Origin: Thermoprotei archaeon
Lineage (GTDB): Archaea > Thermoproteota > Thermoprotei > QMSL01 > B3-G16
Length of the DNA: 18,693 bases
Direction: 5' to 3'
Assembly: GCA_003649665.1 (NCBI GenBank)
Contig: QMSL01000004.1
Span: forward strand, 1 to 18,693
Below the pieces are notes generated by a model. That model was not told where the DNA came from. It saw nothing but the letters and a program-made list of their open reading frames with translations, and made no database searches. Below are positions 1-6,344 of this stretch, piece after piece (the stretch's first letter is position 1; every line of letters starts with the position of its first letter). The position numbers were made by a program, and so were the translations under genes.

Positions 1-471
1 ATAGCAAGGTATATTGCAAATGCCATACAGAGAGAGTTCTTAGCAAGCATTAAAGAGAGTTATAGTACTGTAGGAGGTAATATGAGAGAAGAGAGGAAGA
101 AGATAACTATCTCAGTAAGATTACCAAAGTTTAAGGTAGGGAGTATAGTCCTATATAGAGATAGACCAATTATAATAAAGGACATACGGGATGGAAGGAT
201 CCATGCTATGGATCTAAGGACGTACGAGAAGTTAAAACTTACTGCTAGGGAAGCGAGGGATATCGAGATCTGTAAGTACAGAAGGGAGAGAGCTATGGTG
301 CTCTCGATAACAGGTAGTGAAATACAGGTAATGAAGCTTACAAACTATGAGGTACTGGATATACCTATAGAGAGAAGACCTATGTGGATTAAAGAGGGAG
401 AGGGTGTTGATTTAATTACCATTAATGGTAAAAGTTATATAATTAAGGGAGTTCTTGGCGAGGAGGAATAG
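1..471 (+). CDS. nmd3: NMD3-family 60S/50S export-maturation protein, C-terminal part (5' end outside window)
   Basis: The reading frame is open from base 1, with 27 codons before the first ATG at 82 and no stop, so this is the C-terminal 156 residues of a longer protein. The visible part has an amphipathic stretch (IARYIANAIQREF, then IKESY) followed by two small beta-rich modules: RLPKFKVGSIVLYRDRP with a DLRTYEKL turn, then VLSITGSEIQVMKLTNYEVLDI. That layout matches the C-terminal SH3/OB-like region of archaeal NMD3; the N-terminal zinc-binding half would lie to the left. In eukaryotes Nmd3 binds the large ribosomal subunit joining face during maturation and export; the archaeal role is inferred to be large-subunit maturation or quality control. 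It is followed by aIF1A on the same strand. The family call is from memory of the pattern, not a search. An ATG at 82 with GGAGGT three bases upstream imitates a start but lies inside the frame. Confidence 0.8.
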   Translation: MARYIANAIQREFLASIKESYSTVGGNMREERKKITISVRLPKFKVGSIVLYRDRPIIIKDIRDGRIHAMDLRTYEKLKLTAREARDIEICKYRRERAMVLSITGSEIQVMKLTNYEVLDIPIERRPMWIKEGEGVDLITINGKSYIIKGVLGEEE

Positions 472-494
472 GATAAGCACTAAGTATACTTATC
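472..494. repeat. Inverted repeat directly after the NMD3 stop codon
   Basis: GATAAG at 472-477 is complementary to CTTATC at 489-494. Inside it, TAAGTATACTTA at 481-492 is a perfect 12-base palindrome. An A-run follows. The repeat begins immediately after the TAG stop, so a 3'-end structure or a protein-binding site are both possible. No function can be assigned. Confidence 0.3.
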
Positions 495-534
495 AAAAAG
501 TTCATTAAATAGATAATCGATCAAGGAGGCGGAA

Positions 535-546
535 CATTAAATAATA
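535..546 (+). promoter_or_regulatory. Putative TATA box for aIF1A
   Basis: CATTAAATAATA lies about 38 bases upstream of the aIF1A ATG (578). A start site about 25 bases downstream would give a short leader with a weak GTGAG Shine-Dalgarno-like match at 570-574. This is assigned by AT content and spacing only. Confidence 0.35.
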
Positions 547-577
547 TTGTGAGAGTAAATATTTTCTGCGTGAGAGC

Positions 578-910
578 ATGCCTAAAAGAAAGAGGAGAAA
601 GGAGGAAGAGGAGAGGGAGCTTAGAATACCTGGAGAGGGTGAAGTAGTTGGAATAGTTATTCAAATGCTTGGTTACGATAGACTTAGAGTGAAGTGCGCT
701 GATGGACATACTCGAATCTGTAGAATCCCCGGTAGATATAAGAAGAGGCTTTGGTTTAGGGAAGGAGATATAGTACTAGTCGCTCCATGGGAGTTCCAGT
801 ATAATCTAAAGGGGGATGTCGTATGGAGATATACGAAGAGTGAGGCCAGAAAACTAATGGAGATGGGATATCTAAAGGGGCTTGAAGAGGAGCTTGAAGG
901 TATATTGTAG
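578..910 (+). CDS. eif1a: Translation initiation factor aIF1A (eIF-1A)
   Basis: A 110-residue protein with the layout of archaeal aIF1A. A basic N-terminal tail (MPKRKRRKEEEE) precedes an S1-like OB fold of about residues 20-90 (GEVVGIVIQMLGYDRLRVKC, then ICRIPGRYKKRLWFREGDIV), and a short charged C-terminal helix ends the protein. The run of R-I-P-G-R/K-K-R followed by W, then REGDIVLV, is the family signature. aIF1A binds the small subunit A site region during initiation. The ATG at 578 is the only start that gives the usual length. The gene ends 3 bp from the stop of convergent Rio1, so the two transcripts should meet or overlap tail to tail. In many archaea aIF1A, Rio1 and the KH protein form a co-directional group; here Rio1 is reversed. 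Confidence 0.96.
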   Translation: MPKRKRRKEEEERELRIPGEGEVVGIVIQMLGYDRLRVKCADGHTRICRIPGRYKKRLWFREGDIVLVAPWEFQYNLKGDVVWRYTKSEARKLMEMGYLKGLEEELEGIL

Positions 911-913
911 TGC

Positions 914-1705
914 TTAAGCACCCTTAATCCATTCATATACATCCTTAGGATCAGGGGTTTCGACACCCAACTTACTGAAGAACCTAATGACATTACTTAT
1001 ATCGCGGAATAGGAATTCGTCTGCCATAGGATGACTTGCTTTAACGGCGCTACCCCAATCAATTATCACAAGACGATTGCCTTGATTCATTATATTATAC
1101 TCCGAGAGATCAGCATGAATCAATTCAGCCTCATTATAGAGCTTATATACGTAATTAAGTATTTCATCTAGTGCCTTCTCAGGATCATCTGGTGGAGCAT
1201 CTTTTAATAGAGGGGCGGGCTTTCCTCTTTCATTTGGTGCATTTATGAACTCCATTACCAGTACATTACGATATGCACGAAATGGTCTGGGTACTGGAAC
1301 CTGCACTTCATATGCTAGCCTCAGATTACGGAACTCCTTCATACACCAGGTGTAAATCAAGTGCCTTGGATCCCTTCTTATTCTCTTAAATCTGGGATCT
1401 CCCTCTATATACTTGATACGACCTCTCCTAAATTCAGCAGTTGAAATGAGGAATATCTTTACGGCAAGATCCTCTCCTTTTGGACTTTCAGCCCAATATA
1501 TACGGGCCTCCTTTCCAGTACTCACCACACCATGCATAACGCCTATAATGCCATCATTAGCTAAGTCATAAATAGCCATTAGTGTAGAGACGTCGAATAC
1601 CTCCTCTACAACCTCAAATAGATCCTCATCCAATATACGCTTTAATCTATCCTTCTCTATACGACGCCGCTCAAGCTGAAATATCTTCTTCTCTATATCA
1701 CTCAA
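914..1705 (-). CDS. rio1: Rio1-type atypical serine kinase/ATPase
   Basis: A 263-residue RIO-family protein. Seen motifs: the ATP-binding STGKEA at residues 62-67, catalytic lysine K83 (AVKIF), the flexible-loop region around 92-115, hinge VLVMEFI at 148-154, catalytic loop HADLSEYN at 197-204 (D199, N204), and metal-binding D216 in IIDWGSAV. There is no winged-helix N-terminus, which separates it from Rio2. Rio1 drives late maturation of the small ribosomal subunit and works with Nob1 and Dim2/Pno1, both also in this window. The start used is TTG at 1703-1705, preceded by GAGGGA five bases upstream on the coding strand; this is an inference. The gene is transcribed against its neighbours: convergent with aIF1A, divergent from the KH gene. 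IDWGSAV is slightly unusual beside the commoner ID(V/F)xQxV of Rio1. Confidence 0.95.
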   Translation of the reverse strand: MSDIEKKIFQLERRRIEKDRLKRILDEDLFEVVEEVFDVSTLMAIYDLANDGIIGVMHGVVSTGKEARIYWAESPKGEDLAVKIFLISTAEFRRGRIKYIEGDPRFKRIRRDPRHLIYTWCMKEFRNLRLAYEVQVPVPRPFRAYRNVLVMEFINAPNERGKPAPLLKDAPPDDPEKALDEILNYVYKLYNEAELIHADLSEYNIMNQGNRLVIIDWGSAVKASHPMADEFLFRDISNVIRFFSKLGVETPDPKDVYEWIKGA

Positions 1706-1730
1706 GTTAGTCCCTCTATTCTCCCTTCAG

Positions 1731-1744
1731 TTAAAATATAAAAG
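1731..1744. promoter_or_regulatory. Shared AT box between divergent rio1 and dim2 genes
   Basis: TTAAAATATAAAAG is the only strong TATA-like element in the 69-base gap between the rio1 start (1705) and the Dim2 start (1775). It reads as a TATA element on both strands. Starts about 25 bases away on either side would put the rio1 start site near 1711 and the dim2 start site near 1762, both just before the start codons. Use in both directions is an inference. Confidence 0.4.
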
Positions 1745-1774
1745 TTTATGGTTTGTATATTTTTGGGAGAGTCC

Positions 1775-2362
1775 ATGGGCTTTGTTGGAGGGAGCGTGAC
1801 ATTAGCCATAGATAAGGAAAGAATAGGCGTGTTGATTGGAGAGAAGGGACGAGTAAAGAAGAGGATAGAGGAGTTATTAGATGTTAAAATAGAGGTAGAT
1901 AGTAAAACAGGCGAGGTGAAAATACTCCCGAAGGGGGAAAGGCCAGACCCATTAAAGTTAATGAAGGCAAGGGATATAGTTAGAGCTATATCATACGGAT
2001 TTAACCCTGATGTCGCAATGCTACTTGCAGATGATGATATGTTCCTAGAAGTAATAGATCTAAAGCAACACAGTAGCGGTAGACGAGAGGACATAATCAG
2101 GATAGCAGGAAGAGTTATAGGAGAAAAGGGCAAGGCCCGAAGAATGATAGAGGAATTAACAGGAGCTCATATATCAATTTATAGGCAATATGTTGCAATA
2201 ATTGGAAACTATGATCAGGTCAGGATAGCAAAAACAGCAGTGGAGATGTTAATCAATGGCAGACAACATGCAACAGTATACAAGTATTTAGTAAGGGCAC
2301 GACGAGAAATGAAGTTACGCGGTCTAGGATTATGGTATGGAGGCACTAGAAGTGAGTTCTAG
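1775..2362 (+). CDS. dim2: KH-domain RNA-binding protein, archaeal Dim2/Pno1
   Basis: A 195-residue protein with two KH domains. KH1 lies near the N-terminus with GEKG in VLIGEKGRVKKRIEELL; KH2 lies around residues 110-170 with GEKG in VIGEKGKARRMIEELTGAHI followed by a VAIIGNYDQVRIAKTAVEMLI helix. The tail INGRQHATVYKYL is typical of Pno1/Dim2. It binds the 3' region of the small-subunit rRNA and assists Nob1 cleavage. Two starts are possible: ATG 1748 (adds MVCIFLGES) and ATG 1775. I prefer 1775 because GGGAGAG sits at 1765-1771 and the AT box at 1731-1744 would give a start site near 1762, which is past 1748. The 3' end overlaps the next gene by 11 bases. Confidence 0.92.
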   Translation: MGFVGGSVTLAIDKERIGVLIGEKGRVKKRIEELLDVKIEVDSKTGEVKILPKGERPDPLKLMKARDIVRAISYGFNPDVAMLLADDDMFLEVIDLKQHSSGRREDIIRIAGRVIGEKGKARRMIEELTGAHISIYRQYVAIIGNYDQVRIAKTAVEMLINGRQHATVYKYLVRARREMKLRGLGLWYGGTRSEF

Positions 2363-2930
2363 AAGGAGGAAAAGGATTAGGATAATATACAGGCATGAGC
2401 CCTATCTAGCCCTGTTAGGCGGTTGCTACCTTATTTCAGGAATTATGGCATTAGCCCTGTTAAAGGGAAGTATTGATATTGCATTATACGCTTCACTATT
2501 CCCAATAGGCACTGGATGGCTCGTATTGGGAATTAAGGTCAAGTCAAGACCGTACATCATTGAGGGAGTAGTATCGATATTAGCATTTTCACTAGGAATG
2601 ATCTATCTTGCCCTATATGGAGTTAGGGAAGTGGGATTAAGCGCCCTCACGCTAAAATATCTAATACTCACATCATTATCATATGTTCTAATGCTTGCAG
2701 CATACATGTTAATGACCATCTGCCTATACATGGAAACATATGCTAGACCTGGTCTCAAATACACATCAGGAGCGTACCTACTTTGGCTTATGTTAATGTT
2801 CGGCGCCTTACCATATGCAAGGCTTACAAGGGGATATGGACGAGCAATTTCCATATTTGAATGTGCCATGTTGGTTACGTTAGTAGTCTTACATGTAATC
2901 AATTCATTAATACTGATAAGAAGAAAGTAG
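2352..2930 (+). CDS. Unknown six-helix membrane protein
   Basis: The frame can start at ATG 2337, but GTG 2352 is better: GGAGG at 2339-2343 stands eight bases before it. That gives 192 residues. A very basic N-terminus (SSRRRKRIRII) is followed by about six hydrophobic segments: LALLGGCYLISGIMALALL, ALYASLFPIGTGWLVLGI, IIEGVVSILAFSLGMIYLAL, YLILTSLSYVLMLAAYMLM, SGAYLLWLMLMFGAL and CAMLVTLVVLHVINSLILI. The basic start suggests a cytoplasmic N-terminus. I recognise no family motif or catalytic residue. Translation is probably coupled to the Dim2 gene through the 11-base overlap, which argues that it belongs to that transcript, though a function cannot be inferred. It ends four bases before the 3' end of the convergent tRNA-Asn. 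Confidence 0.75.
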   Translation: MSSRRRKRIRIIYRHEPYLALLGGCYLISGIMALALLKGSIDIALYASLFPIGTGWLVLGIKVKSRPYIIEGVVSILAFSLGMIYLALYGVREVGLSALTLKYLILTSLSYVLMLAAYMLMTICLYMETYARPGLKYTSGAYLLWLMLMFGALPYARLTRGYGRAISIFECAMLVTLVVLHVINSLILIRRK

Positions 2931-2934
2931 GTGA

Positions 2935-3008
2935 CGCCGGGGGTGGGACTTGAACCCACGACCACGGGGTTAACAGCCCCGCGCTCTACCAAGCTGAGCT
3001 ACCCCGGC
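2935..3008 (-). tRNA. tRNA-Asn(GTT)
   Basis: Complete cloverleaf on the minus strand. Acceptor GCCGGGG (3008-3002) pairs with CCCCGGC; the D arm has GCTC/GAGC; anticodon stem CGGGG/CCCCG closes loop CTGTTAA, with anticodon GTT at 2974-2972; the T arm is GTGGG TTCAAGT CCCAC. The discriminator is G (2935), as expected for Asn. No intron is present. CCA is not encoded (TCACC follows), unlike the other four tRNAs here. An AT stretch at 3038-3046 could be its TATA element. Confidence 0.97.
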
Positions 3009-3074
3009 ACCCTTAAATTACCTGCTATCCCTATGCACTAATATAATGCAAAAGATATAAACGTTAAGGAGGAG

Positions 3075-3190
3075 TGGTAGCGGGGGCCGGATTTGAACCG
3101 GCGACCTCGGGGTCTCACAGGACGCGGAGCCTACGATGAAGCCCCGCGCCCTTATGAGCCCCGCGGGATACCAGGCTTCCCCACCCCGCT
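3075..3190 (-). tRNA. Initiator tRNA-Met(CAT) with a 39-nt intron
   Basis: Minus-strand tRNA with acceptor AGCGGGG (3190-3184) pairing with CCCCGCT, A discriminator and encoded CCA (3077-3075). The A1-T72 end pair, the GGGA..TCCC D stem, and anticodon stem CGGGG/CCCCG around CTCATAA mark it as initiator type. Anticodon CAT is at 3156-3154. Between A37 (3153) and A38 (3113) is a 39-nt intron, 3152-3114. A bulge-helix-bulge can be drawn: 5' bulge T-A^A, central helix CTCA with TGTG (one U-U mismatch), 3' bulge A-G^A, and an eight-pair intron stem GGGCGCGG/CCGCGTCC with one G-U. Removal restores a standard seven-base loop. A TATA-like CTATATAAC at 3222-3230 on the upstream side fits as promoter. 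Confidence 0.95.
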
Positions 3191-3221
3191 ATGCTACCGA
3201 GATATTCTACAAGAATTACTT

Positions 3222-3230
3222 CTATATAAC
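3222..3230 (-). promoter_or_regulatory. Putative TATA box for the initiator tRNA-Met gene
   Basis: On the minus strand this reads GTTATATAG, about 32-40 bases upstream of tRNA position 1 (3190), the spacing usual for archaeal tRNA genes. Confidence 0.4.
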
Positions 3231-3345
3231 GTTTTCCGCACTTCCTTTATTTATTTTAGACAAGTTACTACATCATGCATAAAGCTTATAATTCCTCTGA
3301 AGGGTAGATTAGTAGGGCTAACGGACTGTAAATCATTTATTAAGC

Positions 3346-3450
3346 GCCGGGGTAGCTCAGCCTGGGAGAGCGCCCGGCTGAAGATGGGGAGATTAAGTGG
3401 GATAAGCAGAGACCGGGCGGTCCCGGGTTCAAATCCCGGCCCCGGCACCA
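3346..3450 (+). tRNA. tRNA-Phe(GAA) with a 28-nt intron
   Basis: Acceptor GCCGGGG (3346-3352) pairs with CCCCGGC (3440-3446); the discriminator is A and CCA is encoded (3448-3450). D stem is GCTC/GAGC; anticodon stem CCCGG (3373-3377) pairs with CCGGG (3413-3417); T arm is CCGGG TTCAAAT CCCGG. Anticodon GAA is at 3380-3382. The intron is 3384-3411, between G37 and A38. Its bulge-helix-bulge is only partial: CTGA can pair with GCAG at 3406-3409 in three of four positions, and the intron-internal stem is weak. Exons fold without it, so the tRNA call is secure while the exact splice positions are inferred from the 37/38 rule. Confidence 0.95.
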
Positions 3451-3460
3451 TTTCCTTTTA
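3451..3460 (+). terminator. T-rich terminator after tRNA-Phe
   Basis: TTTCCTTTTA follows the encoded CCA directly. T-tracts right after a stable tRNA are the usual archaeal termination signal. Assigned by composition only. Confidence 0.45.
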
Positions 3461-3480
3461 AAAATCGTTCTCCTTGCTAA

Positions 3481-5274
3481 TTAGCGTACGTATGTTGCGA
3501 GCGTCCGCGATATGAGGTCAAGTCTATCCATGACCTTATTGAAGGCCTCGCGGTATTTGCTTAATATCTCGGAAACTACTTCCTTTTTGGTTTTCATTCC
3601 CTCAGCTACTAATGAAAATGCTTGCTCCATTTTTGATCTTAAGTCTACATCGGCAAGTTCAGGGGTAAGGTCAAGTAGCGTCTTTATGAGGTTTATGCCT
3701 AGGGGAGTTGGAATTAGTTTGCCCTTTCGCCTTATGACATAACCTCTAGCTATATTGGTATGAATATGTTCATGCATTGTGCTATCGGTCCCTATTCCCT
3801 TAGCTCTCATTAGTTTAATTAGTTCGCTCTCTGAGAGATAGCGGGGCTTTATCTTCTCCTTAGCTAAGCTTACGCGTATTACCCTCAGCACGTCTCCTTT
3901 CCTTAATGGTAGCTCCTTTTCCTGAGGTATTTCATAAGGATATATCTCTAGGTATCCTCGCCTTAATATCCTAAGTCCGCTAAGCTCTGCTTCTATTGAG
4001 CCTATCTTGACTAATGCCTTTGATCTCTCGAGTAATGCTGAAGGCATTAAGGTTGCTAGGAAGTGCCTTACTATTAAGTCATATATCTTGATCTCTCTAT
4101 TGTCACGTAACTCACCCTTTTTTGGTACTCTAATGGGATGTATAGGAGGATGAGCTTTATCATCTCTTTTGCCTTCACGCGGAGCGATATGAGATGCTTC
4201 GAGTAATCTTTTAGCTATTCTAGAGATTTCATATTGATGGTGGGCAGTAAGTTTGTGCAAGATCTTTTTAATTTTAACGCCACGATAGCGTTGAGTTTCA
4301 GTTCTTGGGTAGCTTATTAGACCTCGTCTGTAAAGATCCTCTGCAATGCTCATTGCCACCTTTGAGGGGATGCCTAGAAAGCGGGCTACTCTGCTTGCGT
4401 ATTCATATGAGTCGAGGGGAATTGGTGGCTTCTTCTCGTCTTGCCATACCTTGAAGTTAACTACTTTAGCGAATTTCGATCTTAATATCTCATCACGAGC
4501 CTTCGTTGCCTCTTCGAATTTCTTATACGTCTTAGTTATTGTAAACTCGCCGTAGAGGGGATGAAGAAGTACTACTTTCAACTTATACTGATACTTCTCA
4601 CCTTGCTCCCATTTTAGATAAGGTTCAACTATTAAGCGAAGAGTTGGAGTTTGACATGGACCGTACGATATTAAGAGCGATCTAGCTTTACGACCTCTCA
4701 CATGCCTTCTTATTGAAAGAGTTAATAATCTAGTAAATATAACACCTGTTCTTAAATCTACTTCCTGTCTTGTGGCTGATTTCTCAACCCAATTCCAGTT
4801 TATCTGATCAGGTCTTTTAAAAGCCTCTATCAACTCCTCAGGATCCAAACTTGAAAAGCGCACTCTATAGGGAATAATGTGAGGATTAGCGCTCTTAGCT
4901 ATCCTTAATACTTCCCAGGCTATGTGTTCGCCTTCAACGTCGTTGTCTAGAGCTAGGTATATCGTATGGGAGAGAGAGGCAAAACGCTTTATAGTAGCTA
5001 CGTACTTCTGCATGCCATCCCTAACATAATATTGGACTCTTGCATTAAATAGCCGCTCTATTGTGGAGAGGGACCATTCCTTAAATTCAGCAAAGTCCAA
5101 TTCCAATATATGACCTTGAACCCCAAAGATCCAGACGTCTCTATTGGAATATATGGGGATACCTCGATACTTCATAATCCTATAATGACCTAGCAAGATA
5201 TTAGCAAGAGCCTTAGCTACTTTATTTTTCTCAGCTACTACTAGCGATCTAGGAGGTAACATGAGGAAGGGCAT
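3481..5274 (-). CDS. topA: Type IA DNA topoisomerase (TopA/topo III type)
   Basis: A 597-residue type IA topoisomerase that relaxes or decatenates DNA through a 5' phosphotyrosine link. The TOPRIM domain shows E15 (LVVAEK) and D110, D112, E114 in LALDNDVEGEHIAWE, where most relatives have DxDREGE, so the D-N-D-V-E-G-E form is a mild variant. The catalytic tyrosine is Y322 in RRGLISYPRTET. Also visible are KSATRQEVDLRTG (165-177), YGPCQTPTL (204-212), the KAHPPIHP box (373-380) and GIGTDST (493-499). There is no reverse-gyrase helicase domain and no C-terminal zinc ribbon, so it is a minimal core enzyme of archaeal topo III length. ATG 5274 is taken as start; ATG 5262 would remove only four residues. 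It stands alone, between the tRNA group and the accessory filament cluster. Confidence 0.96.
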   Translation of the reverse strand: MPFLMLPPRSLVVAEKNKVAKALANILLGHYRIMKYRGIPIYSNRDVWIFGVQGHILELDFAEFKEWSLSTIERLFNARVQYYVRDGMQKYVATIKRFASLSHTIYLALDNDVEGEHIAWEVLRIAKSANPHIIPYRVRFSSLDPEELIEAFKRPDQINWNWVEKSATRQEVDLRTGVIFTRLLTLSIRRHVRGRKARSLLISYGPCQTPTLRLIVEPYLKWEQGEKYQYKLKVVLLHPLYGEFTITKTYKKFEEATKARDEILRSKFAKVVNFKVWQDEKKPPIPLDSYEYASRVARFLGIPSKVAMSIAEDLYRRGLISYPRTETQRYRGVKIKKILHKLTAHHQYEISRIAKRLLEASHIAPREGKRDDKAHPPIHPIRVPKKGELRDNREIKIYDLIVRHFLATLMPSALLERSKALVKIGSIEAELSGLRILRRGYLEIYPYEIPQEKELPLRKGDVLRVIRVSLAKEKIKPRYLSESELIKLMRAKGIGTDSTMHEHIHTNIARGYVIRRKGKLIPTPLGINLIKTLLDLTPELADVDLRSKMEQAFSLVAEGMKTKKEVVSEILSKYREAFNKVMDRLDLISRTLATYVR

Positions 5275-5326
5275 GCGTGTTCCTTAAACCTTTCGGAGAA
5301 AAACCCTAATGAATTTATCTCTCTTC

Positions 5327-5737
5327 TTAAGAGCTAAGCGCTCTCGCTTTGAGGGAAAGTGAGCCGCCAGAGTAAATCACTACGACATCGTATATCTCAC
5401 CCGCCTGAATTGAAGTGGATTGTATTGATATTTCAAGAAGTACGCTTTTACGTGGGGGTATCTCCTTATTAACGGGGAATTCCCCAATTTTGTTGATTAT
5501 TACCTTCTCTACTTTAACAGTTTTATCGCCTAGGTTCTTAAGACCTATATAGAGGTGCCAAGTATTGCTGTAGTACGCTAGGACAGCTTCTCCTTCACTA
5601 ATGATTATAGGAGTGGATGTAGCAACAGTAGTCATCGAAATTATATAGTAGGCAACTATTATCGCAGTTATCAAAGCCGCGCTGAATAGTATTAGATAAT
5701 TAAGGCTTATGAACGCTCGTCTATTTAATCTGACCAT
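5327..5737 (-). CDS. Small pilin-like anchored protein
   Basis: A 136-residue protein with a short basic N-terminus (MVRLNRRAF) followed by one long hydrophobic helix (about residues 9-36, ISLNYLILFSAALITAIIVA), then a polar, beta-rich domain without further membrane segments. RRA|FIS resembles a class III (type IV prepilin-like) signal, but glycine at -1 is replaced by alanine, so processing is doubtful. The outer domain, with GLKNLGDKTVKVEKVIINKI, recalls the beta-sandwich domains of archaeal filament or stator proteins; this is resemblance only. It lies on the minus arm downstream of the MinD-like gene, separated by 229 bases from the preceding small gene, and has its own TATA-like box with a palindrome. 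I assign it to the filament cluster by location and architecture. Confidence 0.65.
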   Translation of the reverse strand: MVRLNRRAFISLNYLILFSAALITAIIVAYYIISMTTVATSTPIIISEGEAVLAYYSNTWHLYIGLKNLGDKTVKVEKVIINKIGEFPVNKEIPPRKSVLLEISIQSTSIQAGEIYDVVVIYSGGSLSLKARALSS

Positions 5738-5764
5738 ATTTAATGCACCAATAATTACTTTTCA

Positions 5765-5785
5765 GTGATATCACATTTTTAAACT
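5765..5785 (-). promoter_or_regulatory. TATA-like box with adjoining perfect palindrome upstream of the pilin-like gene
   Basis: On the coding (minus) strand, GTTTAAAAATG is followed at once by the perfect palindrome GTGATATCAC (5774-5765), which would sit between TATA and the expected start site near 5755-5760. A repressor or activator site is a fair inference. No second copy was found elsewhere in the window by eye. Confidence 0.4.
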
Positions 5786-5966
5786 TTAACTCCTACATAT
5801 GTAAACAACATCATATTCGTTCTAGCCTAGGACAATATAATTGAGAATCGCGATATTTTAGAGGCGTAAGATGACGGTAATAAGATGATTTAGAAGACAA
5901 GCAGTATTATTGTATTTATGATGGGGATAACTAATAAGTATACCAAAATTGTACCACTAATACTAC

Positions 5967-6344
5967 TTATTTAATATGTATAGTGACATTGCCCATGAAG
6001 GCGCATATTATCAGATCACCATAGGCGACACTATGAGAACCTATAATAGTTACATTGAAGGGAAGCGATTTCTCGAATATTACCTGTTCATGATACAGTA
6101 ATGCTAAGGAATTATTTGAGAACGAAATAGAGAAGGCAGGAGGCAGTGAGAGGTAGTATTCTACTTTAAGGAATATCGCTTCCTTAGCCATAATAATAGA
6201 TGAATATACGTTATGTAATTCACATAAGGCAAGCCATAGGTTATTTTGCTCGTAAGTGAGGAGAGATACTCTAAATGAGGTAAAAGCCATAGATAGTGCA
6301 ACTATTATTGATATGACTCTTATAAGGTATGCTAAACTCCTCAT
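5967..6344 (-). CDS. Small secreted or N-terminally anchored protein downstream of the MinD-like gene
   Basis: A 125-residue protein. Its ATG overlaps the TGA of the MinD-like gene (ATGA at 6344-6341), so the two are translationally coupled. The N-terminus MRSLAYLIRVISIIVALSMA is one hydrophobic segment with two arginines before it, a signal peptide or membrane anchor. The rest is small, with hydrophobic and beta-prone stretches (FSISFSNNSLALLYHEQVIF, then GDLIICAFMGNVTIHIK) and several N-x-S/T sequons (NNS, NVT twice), consistent with an extracytoplasmic domain that could be glycosylated. I recognise no family. Coupling to the ATPase argues for a part in the same machine, perhaps a minor pilin or assembly factor. 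Confidence 0.6.
   Translation of the reverse strand: MRSLAYLIRVISIIVALSMAFTSFRVSLLTYEQNNLWLALCELHNVYSSIIMAKEAIFLKVEYYLSLPPAFSISFSNNSLALLYHEQVIFEKSLPFNVTIIGSHSVAYGDLIICAFMGNVTIHIK

Noticed and set aside
3093..3461. 122-residue plus-strand frame across two tRNA genes
   Set aside because: It covers tRNA-Met (opposite strand) and tRNA-Phe, both with complete cloverleaf folds; the frame is a by-product of GC-rich tRNA sequence.
5738..5966. Possible C/D sRNA or small gene in the 229-base gap of the minus arm
   Set aside because: Only scattered GATGA/ATGATGG strings occur, with no matching CTGA boxes at the right spacing, and no frame with a start and ribosome site was seen.
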